Made by a program: the position numbers and the translations under genes
From: Desulfurococcaceae archaeon AG1
GTDB taxonomy: Archaea > Thermoproteota > Thermoprotei_A > Sulfolobales > AG1
Length of the DNA stretch: 64,000 nt
Assembly (NCBI GenBank): GCA_003116855.1
Contig: BEWT01000001.1
Location: 99,169 to 163,168 of the forward strand
Direction: 5' to 3'
Shown: piece after piece, positions 45,225 through 54,777 of the stretch
Numbering within the stretch: the first letter of the stretch is position 1
Layout of the letters: every line of letters begins with the position of its first letter
The notes under the pieces: generated by a model
Told to the model about the DNA's origin: nothing
The model's input: the letters and a program-made list of their open reading frames with translations, nothing else
Databases searched by the model: none

Positions 45225-45586
45225 TCATGATGAGCACTACGGGTAAGGTTAGAAATATAGGTATAACATATCCAGGGCTAGAGCCTCCGAAGAGTACTTG
45301 TACAGATGATAAATGCCCCTGGCATGGTAGCGTTAGTGTTAGGGGATTAATACTAGAGGGTGTCGTGGTTAAGGCGAGGATGACGAGAACCGTTACCGTT
45401 GAGAGGGAGTATCTTAAATATAGTAGCAAGTTTAAGAGGTATGAGAGGAGGAGGAGCAGGATCCATGCCCATAACCCGCCATGTATTGGGGCAAAACCGG
45501 GTGATGTTGTATTGATAGGTGAGACAAGACCTCTGGCTAAAAGCGTCTCATTCGTGGTTCTTGGTGTTATAAAGAGGGGTGGCTAG
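45221..45586 (+). CDS. rps17: 30S ribosomal protein S17
   Basis: The 121-residue protein has the archaeal extension ([37 protein letters not shown]) before the OB fold ([64 protein letters not shown]). Two cysteines in CTDDKC are typical of archaea. The start overlaps rnp1 (ATG 45227 or 45230 are in frame with GAGGTGATC before). It binds 16S rRNA helix 11. Confidence 0.95.
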   Translation: MIMMSTTGKVRNIGITYPGLEPPKSTCTDDKCPWHGSVSVRGLILEGVVVKARMTRTVTVEREYLKYSSKFKRYERRRSRIHAHNPPCIGAKPGDVVLIGETRPLAKSVSFVVLGVIKRGG

Positions 45587-46013
45587 GATGGGTAAGAAGA
45601 CACTTAGATCTAGGGCTGCGCATCCTAGGAGAAGAATAACGCCGGGCCTTGTCACAGGCAGCAGGGTTGTTGTTGCTGATAACAGTGGTGCTAAGATCGC
45701 TATGGTTATAGGTGTTCCGGAGGTTAAGACAAGGCTTAGGAGGCAGCCCTTCGCCTCCGTAGGCGATCTGGTAACAATCACAGTAAAGAGAGGATCTCCC
45801 GATACTGTGGGGCAGGTGTTCTACGGGATCGTTGTTAGACAGAGAAAACCTTATAGAAGGCCCGACGGGACAAGGATTGCTTTTGAGGATAATGCTGTAG
45901 TTATAGTGACACCAGAGGGTACTCCAAAGGCAACAGAGATTAGAGGGCCCGTTGCTAGGGAGGCTGCTGAGAGATGGTCTGCGATAGCAAACCTAGCCAC
46001 AATTATTATATAG
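45579..46013 (+). CDS. rpl14: 50S ribosomal protein L14
   Basis: The 144-residue beta-barrel protein has [48 protein letters not shown] and [43 protein letters not shown], the L14 signature. It forms an inter-subunit bridge. Its start overlaps the S17 stop; ATG 45588 (MGKKTLRSR) preceded by GGGTGG is the likeliest. Length is normal for archaea. Confidence 0.96.
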   Translation: MARMGKKTLRSRAAHPRRRITPGLVTGSRVVVADNSGAKIAMVIGVPEVKTRLRRQPFASVGDLVTITVKRGSPDTVGQVFYGIVVRQRKPYRRPDGTRIAFEDNAVVIVTPEGTPKATEIRGPVAREAAERWSAIANLATIII

Positions 46014-46022
46014 GGTGAGAAT

Positions 46023-46409
46023 ATGGTGCTCACAAGATCTAGTAAACCAGGAAAGCAGAGAAAGGCTCTCGCCAAGGCTCCCCTCCACGCTAGGTGGAGG
46101 TTCCTTAACGCAATGCTGAGCGAGGATCTCGCTAGAGAGCACGGTGTTAAAAGGCTTCCAGTGAGAGCAGGAGATACCGTGGTTATCCTTAGGGGTGATT
46201 GGAAGGGTCATGAGGGTAAGGTGGTTGAGGTGGATCTTAAGAGATCCAGGGTAGCTGTGGAAGGCGTTACGATCAAGAAGGCTGATGGAACCCCTGTTTA
46301 TTACATGATACATGCCTCCAAGGTTATGATAACAAAGCTAGGCGAGATCGACGAGGTTAGGAAGAAGATTATAGAGAGGAGGGCTAAGAAGACCAAGGAG
46401 GGTGGATAG
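46023..46409 (+). CDS. rpl24: 50S ribosomal protein L24
   Basis: The 128-residue protein has an N-terminal archaeal segment (SSKPGKQRKALAKAPLHARWRFLNAMLSEDLAREHGVKRLPVRAGD) then the KOW motif (TVVILRGDWKGHEGKVVEVDLKRSRVAVEGV). It is an assembly initiator for the 50S subunit. GGGTGAGAAT precedes the ATG. It overlaps the possible start region of S4e by 8 bp. Confidence 0.95.
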   Translation: MVLTRSSKPGKQRKALAKAPLHARWRFLNAMLSEDLAREHGVKRLPVRAGDTVVILRGDWKGHEGKVVEVDLKRSRVAVEGVTIKKADGTPVYYMIHASKVMITKLGEIDEVRKKIIERRAKKTKEGG

Positions 46410-47175
46410 CATGGGTAGCATGGGCGGTTCAAGACATCTGAAGAGGCTTGCAGCACCCTGGTTCTACCCGATCCTTAGAAAGGAGTATAAATGGGTTGTC
46501 AAGCCCTCTCCAGGGCCGCACTCGCTAGAAACCTCGGTACCCCTCATCCTGGTATTAAGGGATATGCTCAAGATAGCCCTAACATCTAGAGAGGCTATCA
46601 AGATCATTAATGAGGGTGCTATCAAGATAGATGGTGTTGTTAGGAAGAACTACAAGTTCCCCGTAGGCTTGATGGACGTGGTTGAGATAACAAGGACCGG
46701 CGAGATCTATAGGGTTATCCCATACCCCACTGTCTATATGAAGCTCCATCCGATAGAGAGGCAAGAAGCCGGTATAAAGCCCCTCAGGATTGAGAATAAG
46801 ACTACTGTTAAAGGAGGACATATACAGCTCAACCTATACGGGGGCTATAACGTTCTAGTAAGGGTCTCTGATCCGAGGAAGGCCGACGAGGATCTATATA
46901 ACACCATGGATACCGTTGTGATAACGGTTCCGGAGAAAAAGATAGTAGAGCACATACCATTCGAGGAGGGATCGCTAGCCATAATAATTGGTGGTAAGAA
47001 CGTGGGCAGAGTTGGTAGGGTGGTTAAAATCACTAAGGGTATGAGGAGGCATAGAACTATAGTGAGTCTTGAAGATCCCTCAGGGCATGTTTTCCAGACA
47101 ACAGCAGACAAGATCTTTGTTATAGGTAAGGATAAACCTGTTATATCGCTACCAAAGGAGGTTCTCGGGAGATGA
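46402..47175 (+). CDS. rps4e: 30S ribosomal protein S4e
   Basis: The 257-residue protein has an N-terminal [46 protein letters not shown], an S4-like domain and a C-terminal KOW domain ([31 protein letters not shown]). This archaeal/eukaryotic-specific protein is always in this position. Three in-frame starts are close (GTG 46402, ATG 46411, ATG 46420); ATG 46411 after GGTGGATAGC looks best. It ends overlapping rpl5 (ATGA). Confidence 0.95.
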   Translation: MDSMGSMGGSRHLKRLAAPWFYPILRKEYKWVVKPSPGPHSLETSVPLILVLRDMLKIALTSREAIKIINEGAIKIDGVVRKNYKFPVGLMDVVEITRTGEIYRVIPYPTVYMKLHPIERQEAGIKPLRIENKTTVKGGHIQLNLYGGYNVLVRVSDPRKADEDLYNTMDTVVITVPEKKIVEHIPFEEGSLAIIIGGKNVGRVGRVVKITKGMRRHRTIVSLEDPSGHVFQTTADKIFVIGKDKPVISLPKEVLGR

Positions 47176-47777
47176 GTGAGAAGGAGTTAAAACTAGAATC
47201 TATTCCAGAGAGCATCTACAAGATCATTCCTAGGGAGAGAGTGCAAGAGATCCTGGAGTCCTGGAAATCAAACCCTATGAGGATTCCCTACATAGCAAAG
47301 GTTACAGTAAACATAGGGGTTGGTGAGAGTGGTGAGAGGCTTCAGAAAGCTATGCAGCTCCTGGAGAGGCTCACTGGTAGAAAGCCTGTCCCCAGGGCTG
47401 CTAAGAGGAGTATCAGGGAGTTTGGTGTTAGGAGGGGTGAGAACATAGCAGCTATGGTTACTCTGAGGAGGAGGGATGCTGAGGATTTTCTAAAAAAGGT
47501 TTTCGAAGGGGTTGGGATGAGGGTTAAGGCTTCAAGCTTTGATGAGAATGGCAATCTATCTATAGGTTTGAAGGAATACCTAGTCCTCCCAGGGGCTAAG
47601 TATGATGCCGAGATAGGTATCTTTGGCATGGATGTTGCTATAACAATGGAGAGGAAGGGTTATAGGGTTATGAGGAGGCGTAGGGCTAGATCGAGTATAC
47701 CTAGAAGGCATAGGGTTTCTAAAGAGGAAGCCATGGTATTTATAGCACTTAAATACAACGTTAATATAGTACCATAG
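47172..47777 (+). CDS. rpl5: 50S ribosomal protein L5
   Basis: The 201-residue protein has [74 protein letters not shown], the 5S rRNA-binding core of L5, with an archaeal C-terminal basic extension ([21 protein letters not shown]). The start codon is within the S4e stop (ATGA), indicating coupling. An N-terminal 25-residue extension before the conserved region is slightly longer than in euryarchaea. Confidence 0.95.
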   Translation: MSEKELKLESIPESIYKIIPRERVQEILESWKSNPMRIPYIAKVTVNIGVGESGERLQKAMQLLERLTGRKPVPRAAKRSIREFGVRRGENIAAMVTLRRRDAEDFLKKVFEGVGMRVKASSFDENGNLSIGLKEYLVLPGAKYDAEIGIFGMDVAITMERKGYRVMRRRRARSSIPRRHRVSKEEAMVFIALKYNVNIVP

Positions 47778-47795
47778 TAGCTGGGGCTGAGTGGA

Positions 47796-47960
47796 ATGGG
47801 CAAGTATAGGCCTAGGTTTGAGAGAAAAATGGGGAGAGGCGTTCAGGTTTGCAGGAGATGCGGATCGAGAGATGCTGTTATCCAGAAATACGGCATATAT
47901 CTTTGCAGGCAGTGCTTCAGAGAGGTGGCTAGATCCATAGGTTTTAGGATCTATATGTAG
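47796..47960 (+). CDS. rps14: 30S ribosomal protein S14 (zinc type)
   Basis: The 54-residue protein starts at ATG 47796 (after GCTGAGTGGA) and stops at TAG 47958-47960. The sequence contains the zinc ribbon [25 protein letters not shown] (CXXC at about 19/22 and 36/39) and the C-terminal RSIGFRIYM. This is the short S14p/S29e form. Zinc-binding cysteines are intact. It sits between L5 and S8 as in all archaeal spc clusters. Confidence 0.95.
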   Translation: MGKYRPRFERKMGRGVQVCRRCGSRDAVIQKYGIYLCRQCFREVARSIGFRIYM

Positions 47961-47968
47961 GTGGTATT

Positions 47969-48373
47969 ATGGTTGTCCTAGATCCTCTAGCTAATGCTCT
48001 CACAGCAATAACAAACGCTGAGGCTAGGAGCAAGACCGAGGTTGTTGTATACCCAGCATCTAAGCTGATAGCATCAACACTCAGGGTTATGCAGAGATAC
48101 GCCTACATAGGGGAGTTTGAATATATAGACGATGGTAGGTGGGGTAAGATAAAGATCCAGTTGCTTGGAAGGATAAACAAAGCCGGGGCTATAAAGCCGA
48201 GGTATCCAGTGAGCTATAGGGATCTGCTTAAAATGCCTCCCCATATAAGGAGATACCTACCATCAAGAGACATAGGGATCATTATTATAAGCACCTCGAC
48301 AAAAGGTGTTATAAGCCATAGAGAGGCTATTGAGAGCAGGATAGGCGGTGTTGCCATAGCATATGTATACTGA
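47969..48373 (+). CDS. rps8: 30S ribosomal protein S8
   Basis: The 134-residue protein has [78 protein letters not shown] and ends with [32 protein letters not shown], diagnostic of archaeal S8. It binds the central domain of 16S rRNA. The start ATG is 8 bp after S14 with TAGGTGGT as ribosome binding site. Confidence 0.96.
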   Translation: MVVLDPLANALTAITNAEARSKTEVVVYPASKLIASTLRVMQRYAYIGEFEYIDDGRWGKIKIQLLGRINKAGAIKPRYPVSYRDLLKMPPHIRRYLPSRDIGIIIISTSTKGVISHREAIESRIGGVAIAYVY

Positions 48374-48384
48374 GGTGACAGAAT

Positions 48385-48948
48385 GTGGGCGGCAGAACAG
48401 CTAGGTTTGTTAAGCTCGAAGAAAGGGTCGCAGTACCAGAGGGTGTTGAGGTCAGTATAGAGGGTAAGTTAGTGAGGGTTAAGGGTCCTAAGGGAGAGGT
48501 TTCAAGAGATTTCTCACATGCTAGAAGAGTCTCTATCTCGCTAGAAGATGGCGAGGTTGTTGTGAAGAGCTATATGGGGAGTTCGAGGGAGAGATCCCTT
48601 GTATATACTGTGGCATCCCATATAAGGAACATGATAACTGGGGTGACCAAGGGGTATAGGTATTATCTAAAGATCATATTCACCCACTTCTCGATAGGTG
48701 TTAGTGTGGAGAAGGATAGAGTTATTATAACAAGATTCCTCGGGGGGCAGGATGTAAAGGTGGCAAAGATCCTTCCCGGGGTGAAGGTTAGTGTGAAGGA
48801 TAGGGATATAATAGTTGAGGGTGCCGATCTAGAGGCGGTTGCACAGACAGCGGCCAACATAGAGGCAGCCACTAGGGTTGGTGATAAGGATAGAAGGATC
48901 TTTGTCGACGGGATCTATATATATAAGAAGGAGGTGATAGGATCGTGA
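48385..48948 (+). CDS. rpl6: 50S ribosomal protein L6
   Basis: The 187-residue protein consists of two L6-type domains: VAVPEGVEVSIEGKLVRVKGPKGEVSRDF and, after residue 85, GYRYYLKIIFTHFSIGVSVEKDRVIITRFLGGQDVKVAKILPGVKVSVKDRDIIVEGADLEAVAQTAANIEAAT. It lies near the factor-binding site. The GTG start (48385) follows GAGGTGACAGAAT. The 3' end overlaps the GTG of L32e by 4 bp (GTGA). Confidence 0.95.
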   Translation: MGGRTARFVKLEERVAVPEGVEVSIEGKLVRVKGPKGEVSRDFSHARRVSISLEDGEVVVKSYMGSSRERSLVYTVASHIRNMITGVTKGYRYYLKIIFTHFSIGVSVEKDRVIITRFLGGQDVKVAKILPGVKVSVKDRDIIVEGADLEAVAQTAANIEAATRVGDKDRRIFVDGIYIYKKEVIGS

Positions 48949-49397
48949 GCTCTGCTGAGAGTCAGAGTCCTGTTGAGAATCTTGAGGATATTATGAGGAG
49001 AAGGAACGAGATCATCTCAGAGCTGAGAAGACTTAGGAAGATCCAGGAGAAGGTTGGTAGTAAAAAGAGGATAGAGTTTCTAAGAACACTTTGGTGGAAG
49101 TTCCCCAAGTTCGAGAACAACCTGAAGTGGGTTAAGCCTAAGGGTAAGGATAACAAGATGAGACTAAGGATCAAGGGCTACCCACCAATAGTTGAGGTTG
49201 GTTATAGAACCCCTAGCAGTATTAGGGGGCTTCACCCAAGCGGTCTGGAGCCTGTTGTTATAGCTAATCCTAAGGATCTAGAGGGTCTTGATCCAAAGAG
49301 GCATATTATCTATATAGCATCAACTCTCGGCTCTAGAAAGAGGAGCGAGGTGCTTAAAATAGCTGCTGAGAGAGGCTTTAAGGTGGCTAACGGGTGA
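48945..49397 (+). CDS. rpl32e: 50S ribosomal protein L32e
   Basis: The 150-residue protein has an N-terminal helical stretch (ENLEDIMRRRNEIISELRRLRKIQEKVGSKKRIEFLRTLWWKFPKF) followed by the L32e core (WVKPKGKDNKMRLRIKGYPPIVEVGYRTPSSIRGLHPSGLEPVVI, ending RSEVLKIAAERGFKVANG). It is archaeal/eukaryotic-specific and coupled at both ends by 4-bp overlaps (GTGA type) with L6 and L19e. Confidence 0.94.
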   Translation: MSSAESQSPVENLEDIMRRRNEIISELRRLRKIQEKVGSKKRIEFLRTLWWKFPKFENNLKWVKPKGKDNKMRLRIKGYPPIVEVGYRTPSSIRGLHPSGLEPVVIANPKDLEGLDPKRHIIYIASTLGSRKRSEVLKIAAERGFKVANG

Positions 49398-49861
49398 GCC
49401 TTATGCCAGACCTTTCTCTCCAGAAGAGGCTTGCAGCAGATATCCTGGGCGTTGGTGTTAATAACATTAGATTCGATCCTGAGAGGCTTGAGGATATAGA
49501 GAAAGCCTTCAGGAGGGAGGAGATCAAAGCCCTTATAGAGGATGGAGCCATATATGCCATAGATCCTTCGAGGAATAGTAGGGGTAGGTATAAGATTCTC
49601 CACGAAAAGAGGAAGAAGGGTAGGAGGAGAGGGCATGGTAGTAGGAAGGGTAGTGCTGGGGCTAGGCTTGATAAGAAGAGGGACTGGATCAATAGGGTTA
49701 GGAGGATGAGGATCTATATCAAGCTGCTCAGAGAGAAGGGTGTTATAGATACAAAGCTCTATAGATCCCTCTATAGGAAGATTAAGGGAGGAGCTTTTCA
49801 CGACGTATCTTCTCTCAAGATGTACCTCAAATCAATAGGTGTTATCAAGGAGGGTCGATAG
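49394..49861 (+). CDS. rpl19e: 50S ribosomal protein L19e
   Basis: The 155-residue highly basic, helical protein has LQKRLAADILGVGVNNIRFDPERLEDIEKAFRREEIKALIEDGAIYAIDPSRNSRGRYKILHEKRKKGRRRGHGSRKGSAGARLDKKRDWINRVRRMR, the L19e pattern. GTG 49394 overlaps the L32e stop; ATG 49403 is an alternative. It forms an inter-subunit bridge. The arginine-lysine-rich middle is normal for the family. Confidence 0.95.
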   Translation: MSLMPDLSLQKRLAADILGVGVNNIRFDPERLEDIEKAFRREEIKALIEDGAIYAIDPSRNSRGRYKILHEKRKKGRRRGHGSRKGSAGARLDKKRDWINRVRRMRIYIKLLREKGVIDTKLYRSLYRKIKGGAFHDVSSLKMYLKSIGVIKEGR

Positions 49862-49862
49862 C

Positions 49863-50489
49863 ATGGCTAGGGGACCAACATATAGGGTTCCGAGGAGGAG
49901 GAAGAGGGAGGGTAAGACTAACTATTATAAGAGATATATCTATGTACTCTCGAGAGCAACTAGGCTTGTTGTTAGAAAGAGCAATAGATATATAACAGCA
50001 CAGATCATCAGACCAACCCCTATAGGTGATATAACCCTAGCAGCAACCCATACTTCAGAGCTTATTAAAAAGCTAGGCTGGATGGGGAGTGGTAAGAGCA
50101 CACCTGCAGCCTATCTAGCAGGGCTTCTCCTAGGTATCAAGGCTAGGCTGATGGGTGTTGAGGAAGCAGTGCTAGATATAGGGCTTCACGCGAGTGTTAG
50201 AGGCTCTAGGATCTATGCTGTTGTTAAGGGCGCTATCGATGCCGGGCTTAAGATCCCTGTGGACGAGGATATGTTCCCGAGCTGGGAGAGGATCAGGGGT
50301 GAAGATATAGCTAGATATGCTGAACAGCTCTCATCAAACGATCCCGAGGCGTTTAAGAGGCAGTTCTCAGAGATCCTGAGCAGAGGGCTCGACCCTAGAA
50401 AGCTCCCCGAACATTTTGACCAGGTATTTTCAAGAATAGTAGAGCTTGGGAGGAAACTAGGTGTAGAGGTGAGGGTTGGTGAGCGCTGA
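49863..50489 (+). CDS. rpl18: 50S ribosomal protein L18
   Basis: The protein has 208 residues from ATG 49863, which follows GGAGGGTCGATAGC. The open frame extends 24 bp further upstream but that part overlaps L19e. It contains [66 protein letters not shown] and [46 protein letters not shown], the 5S rRNA-binding archaeal L18 with its C-terminal extension. It overlaps the start of rps5 by 14 bp. Confidence 0.94.
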   Translation: MARGPTYRVPRRRKREGKTNYYKRYIYVLSRATRLVVRKSNRYITAQIIRPTPIGDITLAATHTSELIKKLGWMGSGKSTPAAYLAGLLLGIKARLMGVEEAVLDIGLHASVRGSRIYAVVKGAIDAGLKIPVDEDMFPSWERIRGEDIARYAEQLSSNDPEAFKRQFSEILSRGLDPRKLPEHFDQVFSRIVELGRKLGVEVRVGER

Positions 50490-51138
50490 GGAGTTTGGTG
50501 AGAGGATACAGCCATACGAGACTATAGAGGAGTGGAAACCCAGGACAAGGCTTGGGTGGCTTGTTAAGGAGGGTAAGATAGGCTCTCTTAAAGAGATATT
50601 CGATATGAATATGAGGATAAAAGAGCCAGAGATCGTTGATGCTCTCTTGGGTAGAGAGCTCCAGCACGAGATCATAGATATAAATATGGTGCAGAAAATG
50701 ACAGATGCAGGCAGGATCACTAGATTCAGGGTAGTTGTTGTAGTCGGCAACCAGAACGGCTTCGTAGGACTCGGTGTTGGCAAGGCTAGGCAGTTGAGAA
50801 TAGCTGTTGATAAGGCTTTAGCAGATGCTAAGCTCAACATAATCCCCGTGAGAAGGGGTTGCGGTAGCTTCGAGTGCGGGTGCTCAGAGCCCCACTCAAT
50901 ACCCTACCAAGTCAGGGGTAAGGCTGGCAGCGTTGATGTAGTGCTAAAACCAGCACCTAAGGGGACAGGGCTTGTTGCTGGGGATACTGCTAAAGTTATC
51001 CTGAGATATGCTGGTATAAGGGATATATGGTCGTGGAGCAGGGGTAAGACTTCAACGACTATTAATTTCGCCCAAGCGGTGTTCGACGCTCTCAAGAGGG
51101 CTTATAGGTTTGTCTCTGTGAGTGAGTGGGGTAGGTGA
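50476..51138 (+). CDS. rps5: 30S ribosomal protein S5
   Basis: The 220-residue protein has the S5 double-stranded-RNA-binding motif ([51 protein letters not shown]) and the C-terminal fold ([63 protein letters not shown]). The insertion [19 protein letters not shown] with cysteines is typical of archaea. GTG start within the L18 3' end, preceded by GTGTAGAGGTGAGG. Coupled to L30 by an ATGA-type overlap. Confidence 0.95.
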   Translation: MVSAEEFGERIQPYETIEEWKPRTRLGWLVKEGKIGSLKEIFDMNMRIKEPEIVDALLGRELQHEIIDINMVQKMTDAGRITRFRVVVVVGNQNGFVGLGVGKARQLRIAVDKALADAKLNIIPVRRGCGSFECGCSEPHSIPYQVRGKAGSVDVVLKPAPKGTGLVAGDTAKVILRYAGIRDIWSWSRGKTSTTINFAQAVFDALKRAYRFVSVSEWGR

Positions 51139-51623
51139 TCATGGCTCTCCTAGCAATAATAAGGCTTAGAGGAAGGGTTGACGTACCGCCGGATGTTGAG
51201 AAAACACTAGAGCTGCTGAGGCTTTATAGAAAGTTCCACGCAACACTCTACCCAGACAGTCTCCCTGGGATAGTGGGTATGCTTAGAAAGGCAGCTATGT
51301 GGATAACATGGGGTGAGATTAACTACGAAACACTCCTAGATCTTATAAAGAAGAGGGGCAGGGCTCCTGGGAATAGGCGTTTGAGCGATGACTATATAGC
51401 CAGGGCTACTAATAATAAGTATAAATCAATAGAGGAGCTTGCCATAGCGATCTATAAGGGTGAGGAGATGCTCCACAAGATCGATAACATAGTAAAGCCT
51501 GTCTTCAGACTCCACCCACCAAGCGGCGGATTTAAGGGCTCTATAAAAAAGCCCTATGGGAATGGTGGAGAGCTGGGCTATAGGGGTCAGGATATAAATG
51601 ATCTCATAAGGAGGATGATCTAG
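51135..51623 (+). CDS. rpl30: 50S ribosomal protein L30
   Basis: The 162-residue archaeal/eukaryotic-length L30 has [84 protein letters not shown] and a C-terminal extension with [28 protein letters not shown]. It begins at GTG/ATG codons overlapping the S5 stop (ATG 51141 gives MALLAIIRL). Its stop is immediately followed by the L15 ATG. Confidence 0.95.
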   Translation: MIMALLAIIRLRGRVDVPPDVEKTLELLRLYRKFHATLYPDSLPGIVGMLRKAAMWITWGEINYETLLDLIKKRGRAPGNRRLSDDYIARATNNKYKSIEELAIAIYKGEEMLHKIDNIVKPVFRLHPPSGGFKGSIKKPYGNGGELGYRGQDINDLIRRMI

Positions 51624-52091
51624 ATGGTGGTTAGGAGGAGGAGGAAGAGCAGAAAGCTAAGAGGCAGGACGAGAACAATGGGCTGGGGTAATGTGGGCCA
51701 GCATAGAAAGTCGGGAAGCAGGGGCGGTAAGGGTGCAGTGGGCTTTCACAAGCATAAATGGATGTGGGTTCTGAAATACTTCCCAGAATGGTATGGAAAG
51801 AGGGGCTTTACACCAAGAGGTCCTGAGCACTGGGAAGAGATAAGGGGTATAAACCTATCACAGTTGGAAGAGCTTGTAGAGAAGCTCAGGATCTCTGGGG
51901 GTCTCAAGACCGAGGGAGAGATGCCTGTAATAGATCTTGGGGAGCATGGTTATAACAAACTCCTAGGGTCTGGAAGGATCTCAACACCGCTTAAGGTTAT
52001 AGTTAAATACGCTACAGAAAAAGCTGTGGAGGCTATAAAGAGCGCTGGGGGAGAGGTTATTATACAGAGCAAGGAAGGAAGCAGTGCCTAG
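51624..52091 (+). CDS. rpl15: 50S ribosomal protein L15
   Basis: The 155-residue protein has RRRKSRKLRGRTRTMGWGNVGQHRKSGSRGGKGAVGFHKHKWMWVLKYFPEWYGKRGFTPRGPE and ends in a VKYATEKAVEAIKSAGGEV segment, typical of archaeal L15. It is the last ribosomal gene of the cluster. In most archaea secY follows; here agmatinase comes 15 bp later, so the usual secY-adk-cmk tail has been moved. Confidence 0.95.
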   Translation: MVVRRRRKSRKLRGRTRTMGWGNVGQHRKSGSRGGKGAVGFHKHKWMWVLKYFPEWYGKRGFTPRGPEHWEEIRGINLSQLEELVEKLRISGGLKTEGEMPVIDLGEHGYNKLLGSGRISTPLKVIVKYATEKAVEAIKSAGGEVIIQSKEGSSA

Positions 52092-52106
52092 CATTATGCA
52101 TTACAG

Positions 52107-53033
52107 GTGCCCCAGGTGGGTTTAAAGGATCTATATTTGGTGAAGAGACCAACAGCTTTTGGCGGGTATGAGTGGAGTAGGGATAAAACGATCTTCAGCT
52201 TCGTAGGAGCTCCTTTCGATAGCACGTCAACCTTTAAACCAGGCTCTAGATTCGCTCCAGACTATCTTAGGGTTTATTCAAGAAGCCTTGAGCTCTTCAG
52301 CCCCAGGTCTGGTGTTGATATGGAGGAGATCGGGGTCTATGATGAGGGGGATGTGGCGGTATTCCACGGCGATTCTTTGAAGACTATAGAGGCTATAGAG
52401 ACGGTTGTTAAGGATCTCATATCAGAGGGAAGGATCCCGATAGTTGTTGGGGGCGAGCATACTGTAACGTTAGGACCTGTGAGAGCCCTCCCCAGAGACA
52501 TAGGGGTTGTTGTTCTAGACGCTCACATGGATCTTAGGGATGAGTATATGGGTAACAAGTTCAGCCATGCCTGTGTCTCAAAACGGATAGCAGACCTCCT
52601 CGGTCCTGGAAGCGTGCTCCTAGTCGGTGTGAGGGCATATACTAAGGAGGAGCTGAGGGTTGCTGCTAAAAGCGGTGTTGATTATGTGACAAGCCTTGAG
52701 TTTAGGAGGGAGGGTAGAAGGGCTGTTGCGGGGAAGATCCTAAGGTTTATGGATAATCATAAGCATATCTACCTATCCATAGATATAGACGTGCTCGACC
52801 CGTCCTTCGCTCCTGGGACAGGGACTCCTGAGCCTGATGGGATAGCTACATGGGATCTCCTTGATCTTCTATATGATGTGGTTGATGAGAGGGTATCGGG
52901 ATTCGATGTGGTTGAGATAAACCCGCTGGCAGATCCTTCCGGGGTAACCTCTATGCTTGGGGCTAAGATCGTTTTTGAGGTGGCGTCCTATATATATAGC
53001 AAGAGGTTTAGGGATAAGAAGTCCCGGCGCTAA
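52107..53033 (+). CDS. speB: agmatinase (ureohydrolase family)
   Basis: The 308-residue arginase-fold enzyme has all manganese-binding motifs: VVGGEHTVTLGPV, VVLDAHMDLRDEY and LSIDIDVLDPSFAPGTGTPEPDG. It hydrolyses agmatine to putrescine and urea, or a related guanidino compound. GTG start with CATTACAG upstream; 15 bp after L15 and possibly read from the ribosomal operon. With speE at 5.1 kb and the agmatine-using TiaS it belongs to the arginine-agmatine-polyamine network. Its substrate choice versus arginase or other guanidino compounds rests on family likeness. Confidence 0.88.
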   Translation: MPQVGLKDLYLVKRPTAFGGYEWSRDKTIFSFVGAPFDSTSTFKPGSRFAPDYLRVYSRSLELFSPRSGVDMEEIGVYDEGDVAVFHGDSLKTIEAIETVVKDLISEGRIPIVVGGEHTVTLGPVRALPRDIGVVVLDAHMDLRDEYMGNKFSHACVSKRIADLLGPGSVLLVGVRAYTKEELRVAAKSGVDYVTSLEFRREGRRAVAGKILRFMDNHKHIYLSIDIDVLDPSFAPGTGTPEPDGIATWDLLDLLYDVVDERVSGFDVVEINPLADPSGVTSMLGAKIVFEVASYIYSKRFRDKKSRR

Positions 53034-53071
53034 CCTTTATAAGCATCGAATCACTGATCTAGAGAGCTGGT

Positions 53072-54085
53072 GTGTTTTTGAGCAGTAGTGTCAGTGTGAT
53101 AATAACCCACACCGATATAGACGGGATCGGGAGTGCTGCAGCCTATATAAGGCTAAAGCTTGAGGGGAAGAGATACGTCGTTATCTTCACAGAGCCCGAG
53201 GATCTCGAATACGCTGTTGAAGAGGCCTGGGATCTCTACGGAGGCTCTGCTGAGAGGGTTGTTATAACAGATCTCTCGCCAAACGCTAACAATGCCGAAA
53301 GAATAGGGGTTATACTTGGTGCTTTCAAGAATAGAGGTGTCGAGGTTGAGTGGTATGATCACCACGTGTGGGATGAGAATGTGTTCAACTCACTCTCTAG
53401 ATATGCTAGAATAAAGATCGATAGATCCATGTGCGCCACGGGCGTCGTGGCCTCGGCCTCAGAGAACAGGGATCGTTTTGTCGAGAGCCTCATCTCAGCA
53501 GTATGTTCCATAGATCTGTGGAGGTTCGATGACCCACTCTCACCATGGCTCCTAAGGATCTCAATCTATAGGAAGGATGATCTCTGGAGAAGGCTTCTCC
53601 TAAACCTGCTGATCAACTCACAGAATATTGAGGATATCATAGCCTGGGGAAGGCCTTATGTTGAGAAGCTCGTAGATAAAGAGCTGAGGCTATATAATCA
53701 CTATAGGAGAAAAACCAGGATCACTAGGATCGATAGTGTCTCCCTAGCATCTGTTGTTAAGAGACATAGAGAGATCTCGACTAGCCAGCTAGCCCATTAT
53801 ATTCTATCAATAAGTAATAGCGATATAGCATTGATAATAAACCCATCAGGCCCCCTAAGCCTGAGGTCTAGGAAATGCGATGTAAGGCTAATAGCCCTCG
53901 GGCTAGGCGGGGGAGGACATAAACCAGCGGCTGGAGCTTTTATAGGAATACCAGCTATATACAAACTATTATACAAGATCAGGATTGAGAAACCCCTCCA
54001 TGACTACGTACTATCAAGGGTAAATAATATCGTGAAAAGTGTGGGATGTGTTAGAATAGATCGAGTAGAAGGGCGTGCATCTTAA
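53072..54085 (+). CDS. DHH-family phosphoesterase
   Basis: The 337-residue protein has the DHH metal motifs (VIITHTDIDGIGSAAAYIRL, VVITDLSPN, EWYDHHVWDE) and a DHHA1-type C-terminal glycine motif GLGGGGHKPAAGAFIG. Members act as single-strand DNA/RNA exonucleases (RecJ-like), nanoRNases or cyclic-dinucleotide phosphodiesterases. The DHHA1 domain close to the nucleic-acid-binding form favours a nanoRNase/RecJ-like role, but this is inference. TTG/GTG start ambiguity; TTG 53072 is preceded by AGAGCTGGTGTG. Confidence 0.85.
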   Translation: MFLSSSVSVIITHTDIDGIGSAAAYIRLKLEGKRYVVIFTEPEDLEYAVEEAWDLYGGSAERVVITDLSPNANNAERIGVILGAFKNRGVEVEWYDHHVWDENVFNSLSRYARIKIDRSMCATGVVASASENRDRFVESLISAVCSIDLWRFDDPLSPWLLRISIYRKDDLWRRLLLNLLINSQNIEDIIAWGRPYVEKLVDKELRLYNHYRRKTRITRIDSVSLASVVKRHREISTSQLAHYILSISNSDIALIINPSGPLSLRSRKCDVRLIALGLGGGGHKPAAGAFIGIPAIYKLLYKIRIEKPLHDYVLSRVNNIVKSVGCVRIDRVEGRAS

Positions 54086-54298
54086 CTCTAAAGCACTCTT
54101 AAAACACTCTCGCTATCCTACATGTTTATTGGTATTCATCATAATACTCCCCTATATATGAGATGTTAATGGCTCTCTTCTTAGCCTTATCGCTCTAAAC
54201 ACTTCCTCACCTAGATCTATATCGCAGAGAAGAAGCATACAGAAAAAAGGAGACAACCGGGTATTTATGGGCTTTACAGCTATACTGTGTTGGTAGTT

Positions 54299-54703
54299 AT
54301 GGGGGCGACGGGTTTGAGAACATGTATAAGTGTGAAATCCAGGTTTATCGCTGGACACAGGGTTCCTGAGAATCTTAGCCAGAAATGCTCAAAGATACAT
54401 GGGCATAACTATCTCGTTAGGGTTAAGGTATGTGTCGATGGGAGCACGCCATGGGTTATGGATCTTGATGAGCTTAGCAAGGCTGTTAATACCCTCCTCG
54501 AACCCCTGGATCACTCATATATATTATCAGAGGGTCAGGAGGACATAGCTGGCGCCAAGAACGTAAGGCTTCCCATAAAGATAGCATCCGCTGAAGAGCT
54601 ATCTAGGTGGATCTATGAGTCCCTTGAGAACATGGGTATAAAGGGTTTATCAGAGGTCGAGGTATGCGAGACAGAAGACTACTGTGCCAGCTATGGTGAG
54701 TAG
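54299..54703 (+). CDS. 6-pyruvoyltetrahydropterin synthase / QueD-like protein
   Basis: The T-fold enzyme has zinc ligands His in FIAGHRV and HGH in CSKIHGHNYLVRVKV, with the QueD-type CxxxHGH spacing (Cys four residues before the first His). A PTPS C-terminal Glu-containing segment SEVEVCETEDYCASYGE follows. QueD makes 6-carboxytetrahydropterin for 7-deazaguanine, archaeosine in archaeal tRNA; PTPS-like roles are possible. GTG at 54287 is the longest start, but TATA GTATTTATGG at 54261-54270 predicts a transcript from about 54291, so ATG 54299 is preferred (134 aa). Confidence 0.82.
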   Translation: MGATGLRTCISVKSRFIAGHRVPENLSQKCSKIHGHNYLVRVKVCVDGSTPWVMDLDELSKAVNTLLEPLDHSYILSEGQEDIAGAKNVRLPIKIASAEELSRWIYESLENMGIKGLSEVEVCETEDYCASYGE

Positions 54704-54777
54704 AATACTAACCTAAGAAACACAGCCTAAAAGGTTAGGTTGATACTATATAGGGTGTGTCGTGCCATTAGTCAGGG

